DNA of 64,000 nucleotides from JAGVSV01 sp050952845 (GCA_050952845.1 JBMNLP010000001.1:3038001-3102000), one strand, 5' to 3'. Counted from the stretch's first letter, positions 35,437 to 43,625 are shown. Numbers and translations: made by a program. The notes: a model not told the origin generated them from the sequence alone.

Positions 35437-36354
35437 ATGCACGACATCATTGTGGTGGGCGGCGGCACGGCGGGTCTAACGGCGGCGATATATGGCTTAC
35501 GGACGAACAGGTCGGTGCTGGTGCTGGAAAAGGCAGCGTTCGGCGGGCAGATTGCTTTTTCGCCCAGGTTGGAGAACTATCCCGGCATCGCGTCGGTGAG
35601 CGGCAGCGAGTTTGCGGACAGGCTGTTAGCGCAGGCGATGGACCTGGGGTGTGACACCGACGTGGCGGAAGTGGTGCGGCTGACGGATGACGGCATTATA
35701 AAAACCGTGCACACCGACGATGGCGAGCTGTACCAGGGCAGGGCAGTGATCCTGGCGACGGGCGCCAAACACCGGCGGCTGGGGATAGCGGACGAAGATA
35801 GGTTGACAGGCTACGGCGTGTGCTATTGCGCGGTATGCGACGGGGATTTTTACCGCGGGCAGGATGTGGTGATGGTGGGTGGCGGAAACACGGCGCTGCA
35901 GGAGGCCATCTTCCTGGCTGACATATGCAGCAGCGTGACGGTGGTGCAGGACCTGGAGCACCTGACGGGCGAGCCTGCGCTGCAGGATAAGCTGGAGCAA
36001 AAGGATAATGTACGGGTGTTGCTGGGCGCAAAGGTGAAGGCGTTTCACGAAAGGGACGGCGCGGTATGCGGCGTGACGGTTGTGCGCGAGGCTACGGACG
36101 AGGAATGGGCTATCAGCGCCGAGGGCGTGTTTGTGGCCATCGGGCTGGAGCCGGACAACGCACGCTTTAGCGACGTGGCGGCGCTGGATGGCCAAGGCTA
36201 TTTTGACAGTGATGAACGATGTCTGACCGCGACGCCCGGGGTGTTTGTCGCGGGGGATTGCCGGCGGAAGACGGTGCGGCAGCTGACCACGGCGACGGCA
36301 GACGGTACCCACGCCGCGATTGCGGCATGCGCCTATTTGCGCGATTTGGATTAG
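35437..36354 (+). CDS. trxB: Thioredoxin reductase-like flavoprotein
   Basis: 305 residues. FAD site VVGGGTAGLTAAIYG, redox-active CAVC in YCAVCDGDFYRG, NAD(P)H site VVMVGGGNTALQEAIFLA, and the C-terminal FAD motif GVFVAGDCRRK. Length and order are those of low-molecular-weight TrxR. It starts 5 bases after nrdD and so probably reduces the redoxin domain fused to NrdD. No free thioredoxin gene is linked. Confidence 0.93.
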   Translation: MHDIIVVGGGTAGLTAAIYGLRTNRSVLVLEKAAFGGQIAFSPRLENYPGIASVSGSEFADRLLAQAMDLGCDTDVAEVVRLTDDGIIKTVHTDDGELYQGRAVILATGAKHRRLGIADEDRLTGYGVCYCAVCDGDFYRGQDVVMVGGGNTALQEAIFLADICSSVTVVQDLEHLTGEPALQDKLEQKDNVRVLLGAKVKAFHERDGAVCGVTVVREATDEEWAISAEGVFVAIGLEPDNARFSDVAALDGQGYFDSDERCLTATPGVFVAGDCRRKTVRQLTTATADGTHAAIAACAYLRDLD

Positions 36355-36374
36355 CGATCGCCCAATTGTGGGGT

Positions 36375-36423
36375 CCAGGGGGAGATCATCTCCCCTGGCG
36401 TTCCCCTGTGGGCGCAGCCCACA
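36375..36423 (+). terminator. Two hairpins after trxB
   Basis: CCAGGGGGAGATCATCTCCCCTGG (36375-36398, written as two arms of 10 and 10 around a short loop) is followed by TGTGGGC-gca-GCCCACA (36407-36423). Both are near-perfect stems. T-rich tails are lacking, so termination is inferred from placement at the operon end. Confidence 0.5.
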
Positions 36424-36520
36424 GCCGCCCCCAAGCAAACACAGCGCAGCGTATGTTTGCGGCAATGCATGCCATTTCATCCGGAGGAAATGCTTTTCAA
36501 ATAAAACTTTCCACAAGTTG

Positions 36521-36573
36521 TTGACATATGTCAAAAACTGTGATACGATGATGCTGTAAATGGCATATGTCAA
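36521..36573 (+). promoter_or_regulatory. Promoter with palindromic operator before the DUF5320/DUF134 pair
   Basis: TTGACA (36521-36526), 17 bases, TACGAT (36544-36549). The -35 box is part of a perfect 14-bp palindrome TTGACATATGTCAA (36521-36534). Ten bases of it (CATATGTCAA) recur at 36564-36573, just past the start of transcription. This is a typical two-site repressor layout; the DUF134 protein encoded downstream is a natural candidate. Confidence 0.7.
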
Positions 36574-36596
36574 TAACGTGTGAGGAGGTGAACAGT

Positions 36597-36842
36597 ATGC
36601 CAAACATGGATGGAACAGGCCCCAGGGGTATGGGCCCTATGACAGGAAGACGCCGCGGGTTCTGCGAAGGCGCAGTGCCCAGGGGCGGCATGGGCTTAGG
36701 TATGGGCTGGGGACGGGGGCGTGGCGCAGGGATGTGCCGCTTCTTCGCGCCCGTAACGGGCACCAAGGAAATGCTGAATGCCCGCAAAGCCATGCTGCAG
36801 AGCCAACTGGAAGAGATTGACCGACAGCTGCGGGATGAATAA
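36597..36842 (+). CDS. DUF5320 family small Gly/Met/Arg-rich protein
   Basis: 81 residues starting MPNMDGTGPRGMGPMTGRRR, the conserved opening of DUF5320 proteins. A Gly-Met-Arg-rich middle (MGLGMGWGRGRGAGM) and a short C-terminal coiled coil (MLQSQLEEIDRQLRDE) follow. ATG 36597 has GAGGAGGTG upstream. Members usually sit beside DUF134 regulators and NifB/NifX-type iron-molybdenum cofactor proteins; only the DUF134 partner is present here. Function unknown, metal-related by association. Confidence 0.85.
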   Translation: MPNMDGTGPRGMGPMTGRRRGFCEGAVPRGGMGLGMGWGRGRGAGMCRFFAPVTGTKEMLNARKAMLQSQLEEIDRQLRDE

Positions 36843-36911
36843 CAGAATCGAGCATTATGAAGGCGATCGGCGGACGCGCCGGTCGCTTTCATTAGAAGCA
36901 GGAGAGATGAT

Positions 36912-37316
36912 ATGGCAAGACCAAGAAAATGGCGGAGGATCTGCAGCATGCCGCAGGTCAGGGCGTTTGGGCCCATGGGCGAGGGAACCGGCGCGGAGAG
37001 CGCTGTGGTGATGGCGCTGGACGAATATGAAACCATCCGCTTGATTGACCATGAAAACCTTAACCAGGAGGACTGTGCCCTACAGATGGGCGTAGCCCGT
37101 ACCACTGTGCAGCAAATCTATGCCGGTGCGCGTAAAAAGCTGGCGGCTGTGCTGGTGGAGGGCAGACCGCTGATTATCGAAGGCGGCGAAATCATGCTGT
37201 GCGACGGCACCGGGCCATATTGCAGCATAGGTGGCGCATGCCGCCGAGGCCAGGGGTTTGGCAGAGGGCATGGCCAGGGATCGGGCCATCACGGCGGACG
37301 GCGCGGACGCCGGTAG
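36912..37316 (+). CDS. DUF134 (UPF0251) predicted DNA-binding protein
   Basis: 134 residues. It starts MARPRKWRRICSMPQVRAFG, and a sigma-70-region-4-like helix-turn-helix is seen in LNQEDCALQMGVARTTVQQI. The C-terminal tail is Gly/His/Arg-rich (GFGRGHGQGSGHH), possibly metal-binding, with three Cys before it (LCDGTGPYCSIGGAC). It forms a pair with DUF5320, 69 bases upstream, and may autoregulate through the palindrome at 36521. Confidence 0.88.
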   Translation: MARPRKWRRICSMPQVRAFGPMGEGTGAESAVVMALDEYETIRLIDHENLNQEDCALQMGVARTTVQQIYAGARKKLAAVLVEGRPLIIEGGEIMLCDGTGPYCSIGGACRRGQGFGRGHGQGSGHHGGRRGRR

Positions 37317-37431
37317 AATCCCGGGGGAAAATATCGAACGATTCAATGTCGCGGAGGGTCAATTTCTTAAGCAGCGTGATGAATGGCTGCTCTTCCGCTT
37401 CACGATGGATGCGGATTTTTTGAATCCGTTT

Positions 37432-37593
37432 ATACCAACGTAAAACATTAATGCATCTAAAGGGTCGAGGGATTTTGGCTTGCAGCGAGGAGCAGACGAG
37501 GGAAGCGTAGCAGCGCTACGCTGACCGAGCAGCCGACGATGCTGCAAGGCAAAAGACCCGGCACGACGATGCGTTAATGTTTGGAGTTGGTAT
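37432..37593 (+). repeat. Repeat family A, copy 3 (162 bp)
   Basis: Full-length, same orientation as copies 1 and 2, core at 37507-37519. The preceding ~115 bases (37317-37431) hold nothing that I can identify. Unlike the other copies it does not abut a stop codon, but it lies in the spacer after the DUF134 gene. Confidence 0.9.
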
Positions 37594-37597
37594 TAGA

Positions 37598-37641
37598 TTT
37601 ACTTCTTTCGGACAATCGTGTATATTCACTTACGAAAGAAG
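37598..37641 (+). promoter_or_regulatory. Promoter flanked by an inverted repeat, before the ChrA pair
   Basis: TTTACT (37598-37603), 17 bases, TATATT (37621-37626). A 9-bp perfect inverted repeat CTTCTTTCG (37602-37610) / CGAAAGAAG (37633-37641) brackets the -10 region. It could be an operator for the response regulator or another repressor, or an RNA hairpin. Confidence 0.5.
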
Positions 37642-37649
37642 GTGGGTGT

Positions 37650-38240
37650 GTGAAGAAGGACAGGCATTTGTTTTGGGAGCTGTTCAGGTCGACGCTAAAA
37701 ATCAGCGCCTTCACCTTTGGCGGCGGCTACGTCATCGTGTCGCTGATGCGCAAGCGCTTTGTCGATCAGCTGGGTTGGATTGATGAGAATGAGATGCTGG
37801 ACATGATCGCCATCGCCCAGTCATCGCCGGGGCCGATTGCGGTCAACGCGTCGGTGATGGTCGGCTACCATATGGCCGGTATACAGGGCGCTTTGGTTGC
37901 AGTGCTGGGCACCATCCTGCCGCCAATGGTGATCATCGCCCTGATCACGGTTTTTTACCAGCAGTTCCGTGAAAACGAGTGGATCAGCGCCATGATGCAG
38001 GGCATGACGGCGGGTGTGGTGGCAGTGATTGCCGGCGCCGTGGTGGACCTGGGGCACAACATCGTCAAGGGGCGCAGCGCGCTGCAAATCGTGCTGATGA
38101 TCGGCGCTTTTGTCGCCGTGTTCTTTTTTAAGGTCAACATTCTGTGGGTGATCCTGGTGTGCGCGGCGGTGGGCTTTGCCCATGGCGAATGGCGTGCACA
38201 TATGCAGGGCAAGGGCGCGGTGGGAGGTGAGGTGCCGTGA
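37650..38240 (+). CDS. Chromate-transporter family protein, first half-size subunit
   Basis: 196 residues from GTG 37650 (AAGGTGG upstream). A half-length CHR family protein with the signature FTFGGGYVIVSLM and the loop IAIAQSSPGPIAVNASVMVG, then about five membrane helices. Firmicutes often have paired short CHR proteins that together replace the 400-residue ChrA. Its stop overlaps the next start (GTGATG). Chromate efflux is the named function, but the natural anion is often unknown; no chromate-specific context is visible. Confidence 0.87.
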   Translation: MKKDRHLFWELFRSTLKISAFTFGGGYVIVSLMRKRFVDQLGWIDENEMLDMIAIAQSSPGPIAVNASVMVGYHMAGIQGALVAVLGTILPPMVIIALITVFYQQFRENEWISAMMQGMTAGVVAVIAGAVVDLGHNIVKGRSALQIVLMIGAFVAVFFFKVNILWVILVCAAVGFAHGEWRAHMQGKGAVGGEVP

Positions 38241-38806
38241 TGTACCTGCAGCTGTGCTGGAGCATGTTCCAAATCGGCCTGTTCAGCTTTGGCGGCGGGC
38301 TGGTAGCCATCCCGCTGATCAAGAGCCAGATTGTGGACCTTCATGGCTGGATGACCATCGCCGAGTTCACCGACATCATCACCATCGCCGAGATGACGCC
38401 AGGCCCCATTGCCATCAACTCCGCCACGTTTGTGGGCATGCGGATGGGCGGTGTGCCGGGAGCGGTGCTGTCGACGCTGGCGGTGGTGCTGGCGCCGTTC
38501 GTCATCGTGATCACGCTGGCTAAGATATACTACAAATACAAAAGCATGAATGCCATGCAGTACATCATGACGGGCTTGCGGCCGGCGGTGGTGGCAATGA
38601 TCGCCGCGGCGGGGCTGGGCATTTTGCTGCTGGCTTTTTTTGGCACGGCAACCCTGCCCATTCCATGGGAGGACCTGAACATCACGGCGGTGGTGTTCTT
38701 TGCGGTGGGGATTTTTGCGCTGCGTAAATGGAAGGTGAACCCCATCTATGTGATCGGCGGGTCGGGCCTGGCGGGGATGATCGTGTATAAGCTGCTGGGC
38801 TGGTAG
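38240..38806 (+). CDS. Chromate-transporter family protein, second half-size subunit
   Basis: 188 residues. It repeats the CHR signature (FSFGGGLVAIPLIKSQIV and TIAEMTPGPIAINSATFVG), followed by hydrophobic helices to the C-terminus. ATG 38240 overlaps the stop of the first half, so the two are made together and probably assemble as antiparallel halves. The response-regulator gene begins 20 bases downstream, suggesting one transcript with the two-component system. Confidence 0.87.
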   Translation: MYLQLCWSMFQIGLFSFGGGLVAIPLIKSQIVDLHGWMTIAEFTDIITIAEMTPGPIAINSATFVGMRMGGVPGAVLSTLAVVLAPFVIVITLAKIYYKYKSMNAMQYIMTGLRPAVVAMIAAAGLGILLLAFFGTATLPIPWEDLNITAVVFFAVGIFALRKWKVNPIYVIGGSGLAGMIVYKLLGW

Positions 38807-38825
38807 CGGTGGAAGGAGGATATCC

Positions 38826-39512
38826 ATGGCGGTGATCTGGACGGTGGAGGATGAAGAGGCGATCAGCGTGCTGATCCGGGACATCATCCGTTCCATGGGG
38901 CACGAAGAGGTACATTGCTGGGACGCAAACGAGCTGGAAAAGCAGATGAAGCATAGCCTGCCCGACCTGCTGCTGCTGGACCTGATGCTGCGCGGCACCA
39001 GCGGGTTTTCTATTCTGCAGGAATGGAAGAGAAACCCGGCCACCCGGCACATTCCCGTCATCATCCTGTCGGCACGGTCCACGGAAACAGACAAGGTGCG
39101 GGGGTTGGATCTGGGCGCGGAGGACTATGTCACCAAGCCTTTCAGCATTCGCGAGCTGAAAGCGCGTATCAACACGGCGCTGCGCCGGATAACACCGGCT
39201 GCGCAGCGCATCGAGCTGGGCGGCCTCGTCCTGGAGCCCGACAACCGCGCGCTGTATGTGGACGGCGAAAGCGTGGCGCTAACCCAGCAGGAATACGAGC
39301 TGATGTTGTATCTGGCGCGGCATGCGGGCAACTTAGTGACCAGGAAGGAGCTGCTGCGCGAGGTGTGGGGCTTTGAAGCCGACACTGAAGCCTCGCGCAC
39401 GGTGGACTATCATATCCGCTCGCTGCGCAAAAAGCTGGGCGATGACGCGGCCAACCCCCGCTTCATAGAAACCGTGCACGGCAGCGGCTATCGGCTGGCG
39501 TGGGAGGGATAG
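38826..39512 (+). CDS. OmpR/PhoP-type response regulator
   Basis: 228 residues. The receiver domain has the acidic pocket VEDEE, phosphoacceptor Asp52 in LLLLDLML, and the conserved Lys in VTKPFS. A C-terminal winged helix (LTQQEYELMLYLARHAGN, RTVDYHIRSLRKKL, IETVHGSGYRL) binds DNA. Ribosome site GGAAGGAGG lies before ATG 38826. The cognate kinase gene starts 2 bases after its stop. Likely targets are the PepSY genes and perhaps the upstream CHR pair. Confidence 0.94.
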   Translation: MAVIWTVEDEEAISVLIRDIIRSMGHEEVHCWDANELEKQMKHSLPDLLLLDLMLRGTSGFSILQEWKRNPATRHIPVIILSARSTETDKVRGLDLGAEDYVTKPFSIRELKARINTALRRITPAAQRIELGGLVLEPDNRALYVDGESVALTQQEYELMLYLARHAGNLVTRKELLREVWGFEADTEASRTVDYHIRSLRKKLGDDAANPRFIETVHGSGYRLAWEG

Positions 39513-39513
39513 G

Positions 39514-40872
39514 ATGCGCAGGCTGCTCCGCAGGTCGTACTGGCTGGGCAACAGCCTGGCCATGCTGTTGGTGATTCTGTTTGTGCTGCTGACGGCATGG
39601 ACCGATTTGGAGAACGACCGCAACAGCCTGAAAGCTGTGCTGCAAACGGCATCCGCCTGGACGCTGGAAGCCACCAGCAACCTGCAAAGCCTGGCGGATA
39701 CCATTGCCGACAGCGCGTCCCCCATGCGCGTTACTTTTCTGATGCCCAATGGCATCATTTTGGCCGACAGCGGCGAAAACGAACAGGACGGACAGGCCAT
39801 GCTGCGCAGGAAAGAGGTGGTGGATGCCCTGGGCGGCGGTATTGGAGAGCGCCTGGGTTATGAAAACACCATTTTTCAACCGTCCCTGTATGCGGCGACT
39901 TTGCTGAGCGGCAGGCTGATCCTGCACCTGAGCTACCCCATCAACGAGGTGGAGAACCTCATTAAAGTGTATATCCCCGGCATGGCAGCGCTGTATTTGC
40001 TGTTAAACCTGATATCGCACACGGTGCTCTACCCCGCCACGGGCAAGCTGGTACGCCAGTTAGAGCAGGTGGGCGCGCTGTTAGAGGGCACCGTGGAGCG
40101 GCAGCAGATCGACCCGGCCAGCTATTTCCCCGAGATCAGGCCGGCGATGGAGAACATCAACTACCTCATCGACCGCATGCGCTATGATCTGTCTGAGATA
40201 AGAAAATCCCGCGACATGCAGCGGGAATTTGTGGACAATACCTCTCACGAGCTGAAAAGCCCGCTGACCAGCATCGTGGGATTTGCCGAAATGCTGGATG
40301 AAATGCCCGATATGCCCGAAGAAAAGAAGAAGGAGTATTTGGGATATATCCTGCGGGAAAGCCAGCGGATGATTGCTGTGATCAACGACCTGCTGATGCT
40401 GGAGCAAGCTCAGCGCCCCACCCAGGAGGAGATGGCGGACGTTGACCTGCGCAGGACGGCGGATGAGGTGACGGCTTCGCTGAAGCCGCAGGCTGACGAA
40501 AAAAACATCCGCGTATTTGTAACAGGCGCCATGGTTGTGCGCGCTGTTGAGCAGGACATGTGGGAGTTGCTCCGCAACCTCATGAGCAATGCTATCCGGT
40601 ACGGCGTGCAGGATGGCTGGGTACGCGTGTCGATGAAGGACAATGTGCTTACCGTGCAGGACAATGGCATCGGCATTGAGGAGGAGCATCAGGCGCGGAT
40701 ATTCGAAAAGTTTTACCGCGCGGACAAAGCTTACAGCCGCAGCATCGGCGGCACGGGCCTGGGGCTGTCCATTGTGGCCAACATCACGCACAAATACGGC
40801 GCCAGCATCCATGTGGATAGTGCGCCGGGCGAGGGCAGCTGTTTCACGGTGACATTTGTTAGAAATGTGTAA
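39514..40872 (+). CDS. PhoR-type sensor histidine kinase
   Basis: 452 residues. Two membrane helices (residues ~10-30 and ~150-175) enclose a ~120-residue external sensor domain. A HAMP-like linker precedes the H-box EFVDNTSHELKSPL with the phospho-His. N-box LLRNLMSNAIRYG, G1 VQDNGIGIEEEHQ, F-box and G2 GGTGLGLSIV follow. It is paired with the regulator before it. The sensor faces the cell envelope, where the two PepSY poly-Asp proteins encoded downstream would reside. Confidence 0.94.
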   Translation: MRRLLRRSYWLGNSLAMLLVILFVLLTAWTDLENDRNSLKAVLQTASAWTLEATSNLQSLADTIADSASPMRVTFLMPNGIILADSGENEQDGQAMLRRKEVVDALGGGIGERLGYENTIFQPSLYAATLLSGRLILHLSYPINEVENLIKVYIPGMAALYLLLNLISHTVLYPATGKLVRQLEQVGALLEGTVERQQIDPASYFPEIRPAMENINYLIDRMRYDLSEIRKSRDMQREFVDNTSHELKSPLTSIVGFAEMLDEMPDMPEEKKKEYLGYILRESQRMIAVINDLLMLEQAQRPTQEEMADVDLRRTADEVTASLKPQADEKNIRVFVTGAMVVRAVEQDMWELLRNLMSNAIRYGVQDGWVRVSMKDNVLTVQDNGIGIEEEHQARIFEKFYRADKAYSRSIGGTGLGLSIVANITHKYGASIHVDSAPGEGSCFTVTFVRNV

Positions 40873-40954
40873 GAATTGCGGGCATATGTTGCTGCCGGAA
40901 AACCGGGGCATTATAATGAAAAGGCGGGTACCGGGCCCGTGGAAGGAGGGGCTT

Positions 40955-42064
40955 GTGCTGAAAAGATGGTCGGCTTTTGCGCTGGCGGCGCTGCTGCTGT
41001 TTTCAGCGCTGCCCATTCGAGCGGATACGGTGGGCAAGGCGTGGCGCATGGCGGCGCTGTATGTGCCTGCCTCCGCGATGCCCGAGTCCATGCAGGAGAC
41101 GGAGGAAGGGCTGTCGTTTCTGTTTATTGACAGCGCCAGGGCGTGCCGGCACGAGGTGCTGATTGCTCAGGATCCGCTGGCGTTCCGGCAGCTTCGCGTT
41201 ACAGCGGAAAATGTGCAGGGTAGCGATATCGTGGCTTACCCGGCTGAAGAGGTGTGGGCTCAGGTAACGAGCGAACACCCCGACACTGAAAAGGAAGCCA
41301 TCCTGATCGAGCAGGACAGCGGTTTCTATAACTATTTGACGGTGTTTTATGACGCGGCTGCGCGTCTTTTTTATCGCATGCGCCATAACGCTGAGAATGG
41401 GCAGATGATGGAAACCCTGGTACGAGCAGGCGTACCTGGCGAGGACGGATTTCTGACACCGGGCCAAGCGGCAGAGAATGCCCGGCAGGAGGCGCCCGGC
41501 AGTGTGGTGACCGATATCGCCTATGAACGCATCGGCGCTGCTTACCTGTATATGGTGTCCCTGTACCTGGACGGACAGGATGTGCATGTTTCGATTGACG
41601 CAGCCAGCGGCAAGCGCATGGGCAAAACCACGTCTGTGAGCGGCTTGACTGATCTGCCGCAGGCTTCGGCTTCCAGCAGCGCGGATCAACCTGCCAAATC
41701 GACTGGCGCCAAGCCCACCCGAACAGCTGTACCCAAACTGGTTGCCACGGCTGTGCCTGAACCTGACACTAAGCCAACTGCCACGGCTGCGCCAAAACCT
41801 GACGCCAAGCCGGCTACAACGGCTGTGCCTGAACCTGATACTAAGCCGACTGCTACGGCTGCACCCGAACCTGATGCCGAGCCGGTTGCCACGACTGTGC
41901 CTAAACCTGACGCTACGCCAGCTGTAACTGTGCCAGTTATAACGCCTGCGCCCGCGCCGGAGACTCCGGAGCCTGATGATGACATAGACGACGATGACGA
42001 CGACGATGACGATGATGACAATGATGACGATGATGATGACGATGATGATGACGACGATGACTGA
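40955..42064 (+). CDS. Exported PepSY-like protein with Thr/Pro repeats and a poly-Asp tail
   Basis: 369 residues from GTG 40955 (GGAGG 5 bases upstream; the frame is open upstream). Signal peptide LKRWSAFALAALLLFSALPI. Residues ~25-220 hold two PepSY-like modules (FYNYLTVFYDAAARLFYRMR, MVSLYLDGQDVHVSIDAASG). Next comes a linker of ~14-residue repeats (AVPEPDTKPTATAAP and variants). The last ~30 residues are almost only Asp. It starts 82 bases after the kinase stop. The gene order regulator, kinase, PepSY recalls ykoGHI of Bacillus. The tail should bind divalent cations or cationic surfaces; this is inference. Confidence 0.8.
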   Translation: MLKRWSAFALAALLLFSALPIRADTVGKAWRMAALYVPASAMPESMQETEEGLSFLFIDSARACRHEVLIAQDPLAFRQLRVTAENVQGSDIVAYPAEEVWAQVTSEHPDTEKEAILIEQDSGFYNYLTVFYDAAARLFYRMRHNAENGQMMETLVRAGVPGEDGFLTPGQAAENARQEAPGSVVTDIAYERIGAAYLYMVSLYLDGQDVHVSIDAASGKRMGKTTSVSGLTDLPQASASSSADQPAKSTGAKPTRTAVPKLVATAVPEPDTKPTATAAPKPDAKPATTAVPEPDTKPTATAAPEPDAEPVATTVPKPDATPAVTVPVITPAPAPETPEPDDDIDDDDDDDDDDDNDDDDDDDDDDDDD

Positions 42065-42081
42065 TTTGACGATTGTATTGC

Positions 42082-42107
42082 AAAAAGCCTGCTGCCGCGG
42101 GCTTTTT
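42082..42107 (+). terminator. Intrinsic terminator after the first PepSY gene
   Basis: AAAAAGCC (42082-42089) pairs with GGCTTTTT (42100-42107) around a short loop, and the stem itself ends in the T-run. It separates the two PepSY genes into different or differently expressed transcripts. Confidence 0.8.
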
Positions 42108-42227
42108 GTCATTTGTAAGGAAAGTGTTAGAAAGAGGTCCAAAATCTTTTATTCGGAGACGGGGGTTTCTATACTGTGGTCAAGGCGGTGAGCAAACCGC
42201 CAATACAGAAAGCGAGGAGCTATGATC

Positions 42228-43406
42228 ATGAAGAAACTGCTTACTATCGTACTTGCTGTCGCCCTGCTGATGACGACCGGTGTCGCGTCTGCGCTGGTGC
42301 CGGATGACATCAGGAATGCGGCGGCCCCCCATGTGCCTGCAGGCGCCCAGGTGGTGTCCACAGGTGAAGATGCCAACAATTACGAACTGATCTACCGTGA
42401 CGAAGCAACCGGCAATGAGTACAAGGTATACCTGAGGAAAGACCCGCTGTATGTCCGCGGGGTGCAGATGCGTGCGAAGGATGTCAAAGGCTCGCAGCAG
42501 GTTACGCTGACGGAAGCCGCTGCAGCCGATATCGTGCTGGCGGCGTTCCCCGGCGCCGTGATCAACGCGGTGTATGTGGAAAAGGATGACCAGCTGTTTG
42601 AATTCCTGGTTGTGTTTGAACAGGAGGAAGCCCTTTATCAGGCAAAGCTCAACGCCGAGAATGGCGCGCTGATCGCTTACCGGTTCAAGACAGCCAAGCC
42701 GACAGCGCCCGAGGCAGCCGTGACCCGTGAGGAAGCCAAGGCTGCTGCGCTGGCCAAGGCGGGTGGCGGCACCGTGACCGACATGGACGATGCTGTGCTG
42801 AAGGGAGCCCCTGTCTACCGGGTGAAGGTACAGCGTGATGATGTTCAATACAATGTGACGGTCAGCGCCGTAACCGGCGAAATGGTTCGCACCGACGCCC
42901 AGACGGTAACCCGCGTGACGGCATCCGGTTATACGAAGAACGATGACAGCCTGCTGAGCAAGATGGATGATGAAGACCTGTATGACGATTGGGATGACGA
43001 CGATGATTGGGATGATGATGACGATTGGGATCATGATGATGACTGGGATGATGACTGGAACGATGACGATGATTGGGATGATGAGATAGACGATGATGAT
43101 GATAAAGATGATGATGACAAAGATGACGATGACGACGATGATGATATAGACGACGACAAGGACGACGACAAGGACGACGATAAGGACGACGACAAGGACG
43201 ACGACAAGGACGACGACAAGGACGACGACAAAGACGACGATAAGGACGACGATAAGGACGACGATAAGGACGACGACAAGGACGACGACAAAGACGACAA
43301 CAAGGACGACGACAAAGAAGACGACAAGGACGACGATAAGGACGATGATGATGACGACGACAAAGACGACGATAAGGACGATGATGATGACGACGATGAC
43401 GACTGA
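42228..43406 (+). CDS. Exported PepSY protein with a ~150-residue Asp/Lys repeat tail
   Basis: 392 residues. ATG 42228 is preferred over 42222 because the ribosome site GAGGAG would otherwise touch the start. Signal peptide KKLLTIVLAVALLMTTGVAS. Residues ~25-230 contain two PepSY modules (LFEFLVVFEQEEALYQAKLN, VYRVKVQRDDVQYNVTVSAV). From ~245 the protein becomes extremely acidic: first W-D blocks (DDWDDDDDWDD), then a long run of KDDD units encoded by a 12-bp minisatellite. The C-terminus is nine Asp. The tail is surely disordered and strongly anionic, apt for Ca, Mg, Mn or polycation binding. It is a paralogue of the previous gene. Function unknown. Confidence 0.85.
   Translation: MKKLLTIVLAVALLMTTGVASALVPDDIRNAAAPHVPAGAQVVSTGEDANNYELIYRDEATGNEYKVYLRKDPLYVRGVQMRAKDVKGSQQVTLTEAAAADIVLAAFPGAVINAVYVEKDDQLFEFLVVFEQEEALYQAKLNAENGALIAYRFKTAKPTAPEAAVTREEAKAAALAKAGGGTVTDMDDAVLKGAPVYRVKVQRDDVQYNVTVSAVTGEMVRTDAQTVTRVTASGYTKNDDSLLSKMDDEDLYDDWDDDDDWDDDDDWDHDDDWDDDWNDDDDWDDEIDDDDDKDDDDKDDDDDDDDIDDDKDDDKDDDKDDDKDDDKDDDKDDDKDDDKDDDKDDDKDDDKDDDKDDNKDDDKEDDKDDDKDDDDDDDKDDDKDDDDDDDDD
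43149..43352 (+). repeat. 12-bp coding minisatellite (KDDD units)
   Basis: About seventeen tandem units of gacgacgacaag, with gat/gac and rare aac or gaa changes, all kept in frame. Unit changes are nearly all synonymous Asp codons, which points to selection for the acidic pattern, not just slippage. Copy number probably varies between strains. Confidence 0.9.
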
Positions 43407-43436
43407 TATCATCATATAGCAACAAGCATTGTCCGG

Positions 43437-43466
43437 GCCGCCGCGGTTGATCATAGCCGCGGCGGC
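43437..43466 (+). terminator. Intrinsic terminator after the second PepSY gene
   Basis: GCCGCCGCGG (43437-43446) pairs perfectly with CCGCGGCGGC (43457-43466), followed by TCTTT. Confidence 0.85.
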
Positions 43467-43561
43467 TCTTTCCGCTGTGAAGAAGGCCAGCCGGAACGAA
43501 ATTATAGGTAGGAAAACATCAAATACGGCGCAAAATGGTATGAAAAGCAGGTGGATCCAAC

Positions 43562-43590
43562 TTGCATGGGTATCGTCCCTATGTTATGCT
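43562..43590 (+). promoter_or_regulatory. Probable promoter of the second sugar ABC operon
   Basis: TTGCAT (43562-43567), 17 bases, TATGCT (43585-43590), about 35 bases before the start codon. Confidence 0.6.
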
Positions 43591-43625
43591 AAAAACCACA
43601 ATGATATGGAAAGGCGGTACATTCT

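Noticed and set aside
42862..43425. Long Arg/His/Pro-rich and Ser-only frames opposite the poly-Asp gene
   Set aside because: They are reverse-strand readings of the GAC/GAT minisatellite; no start signals or sensible protein.
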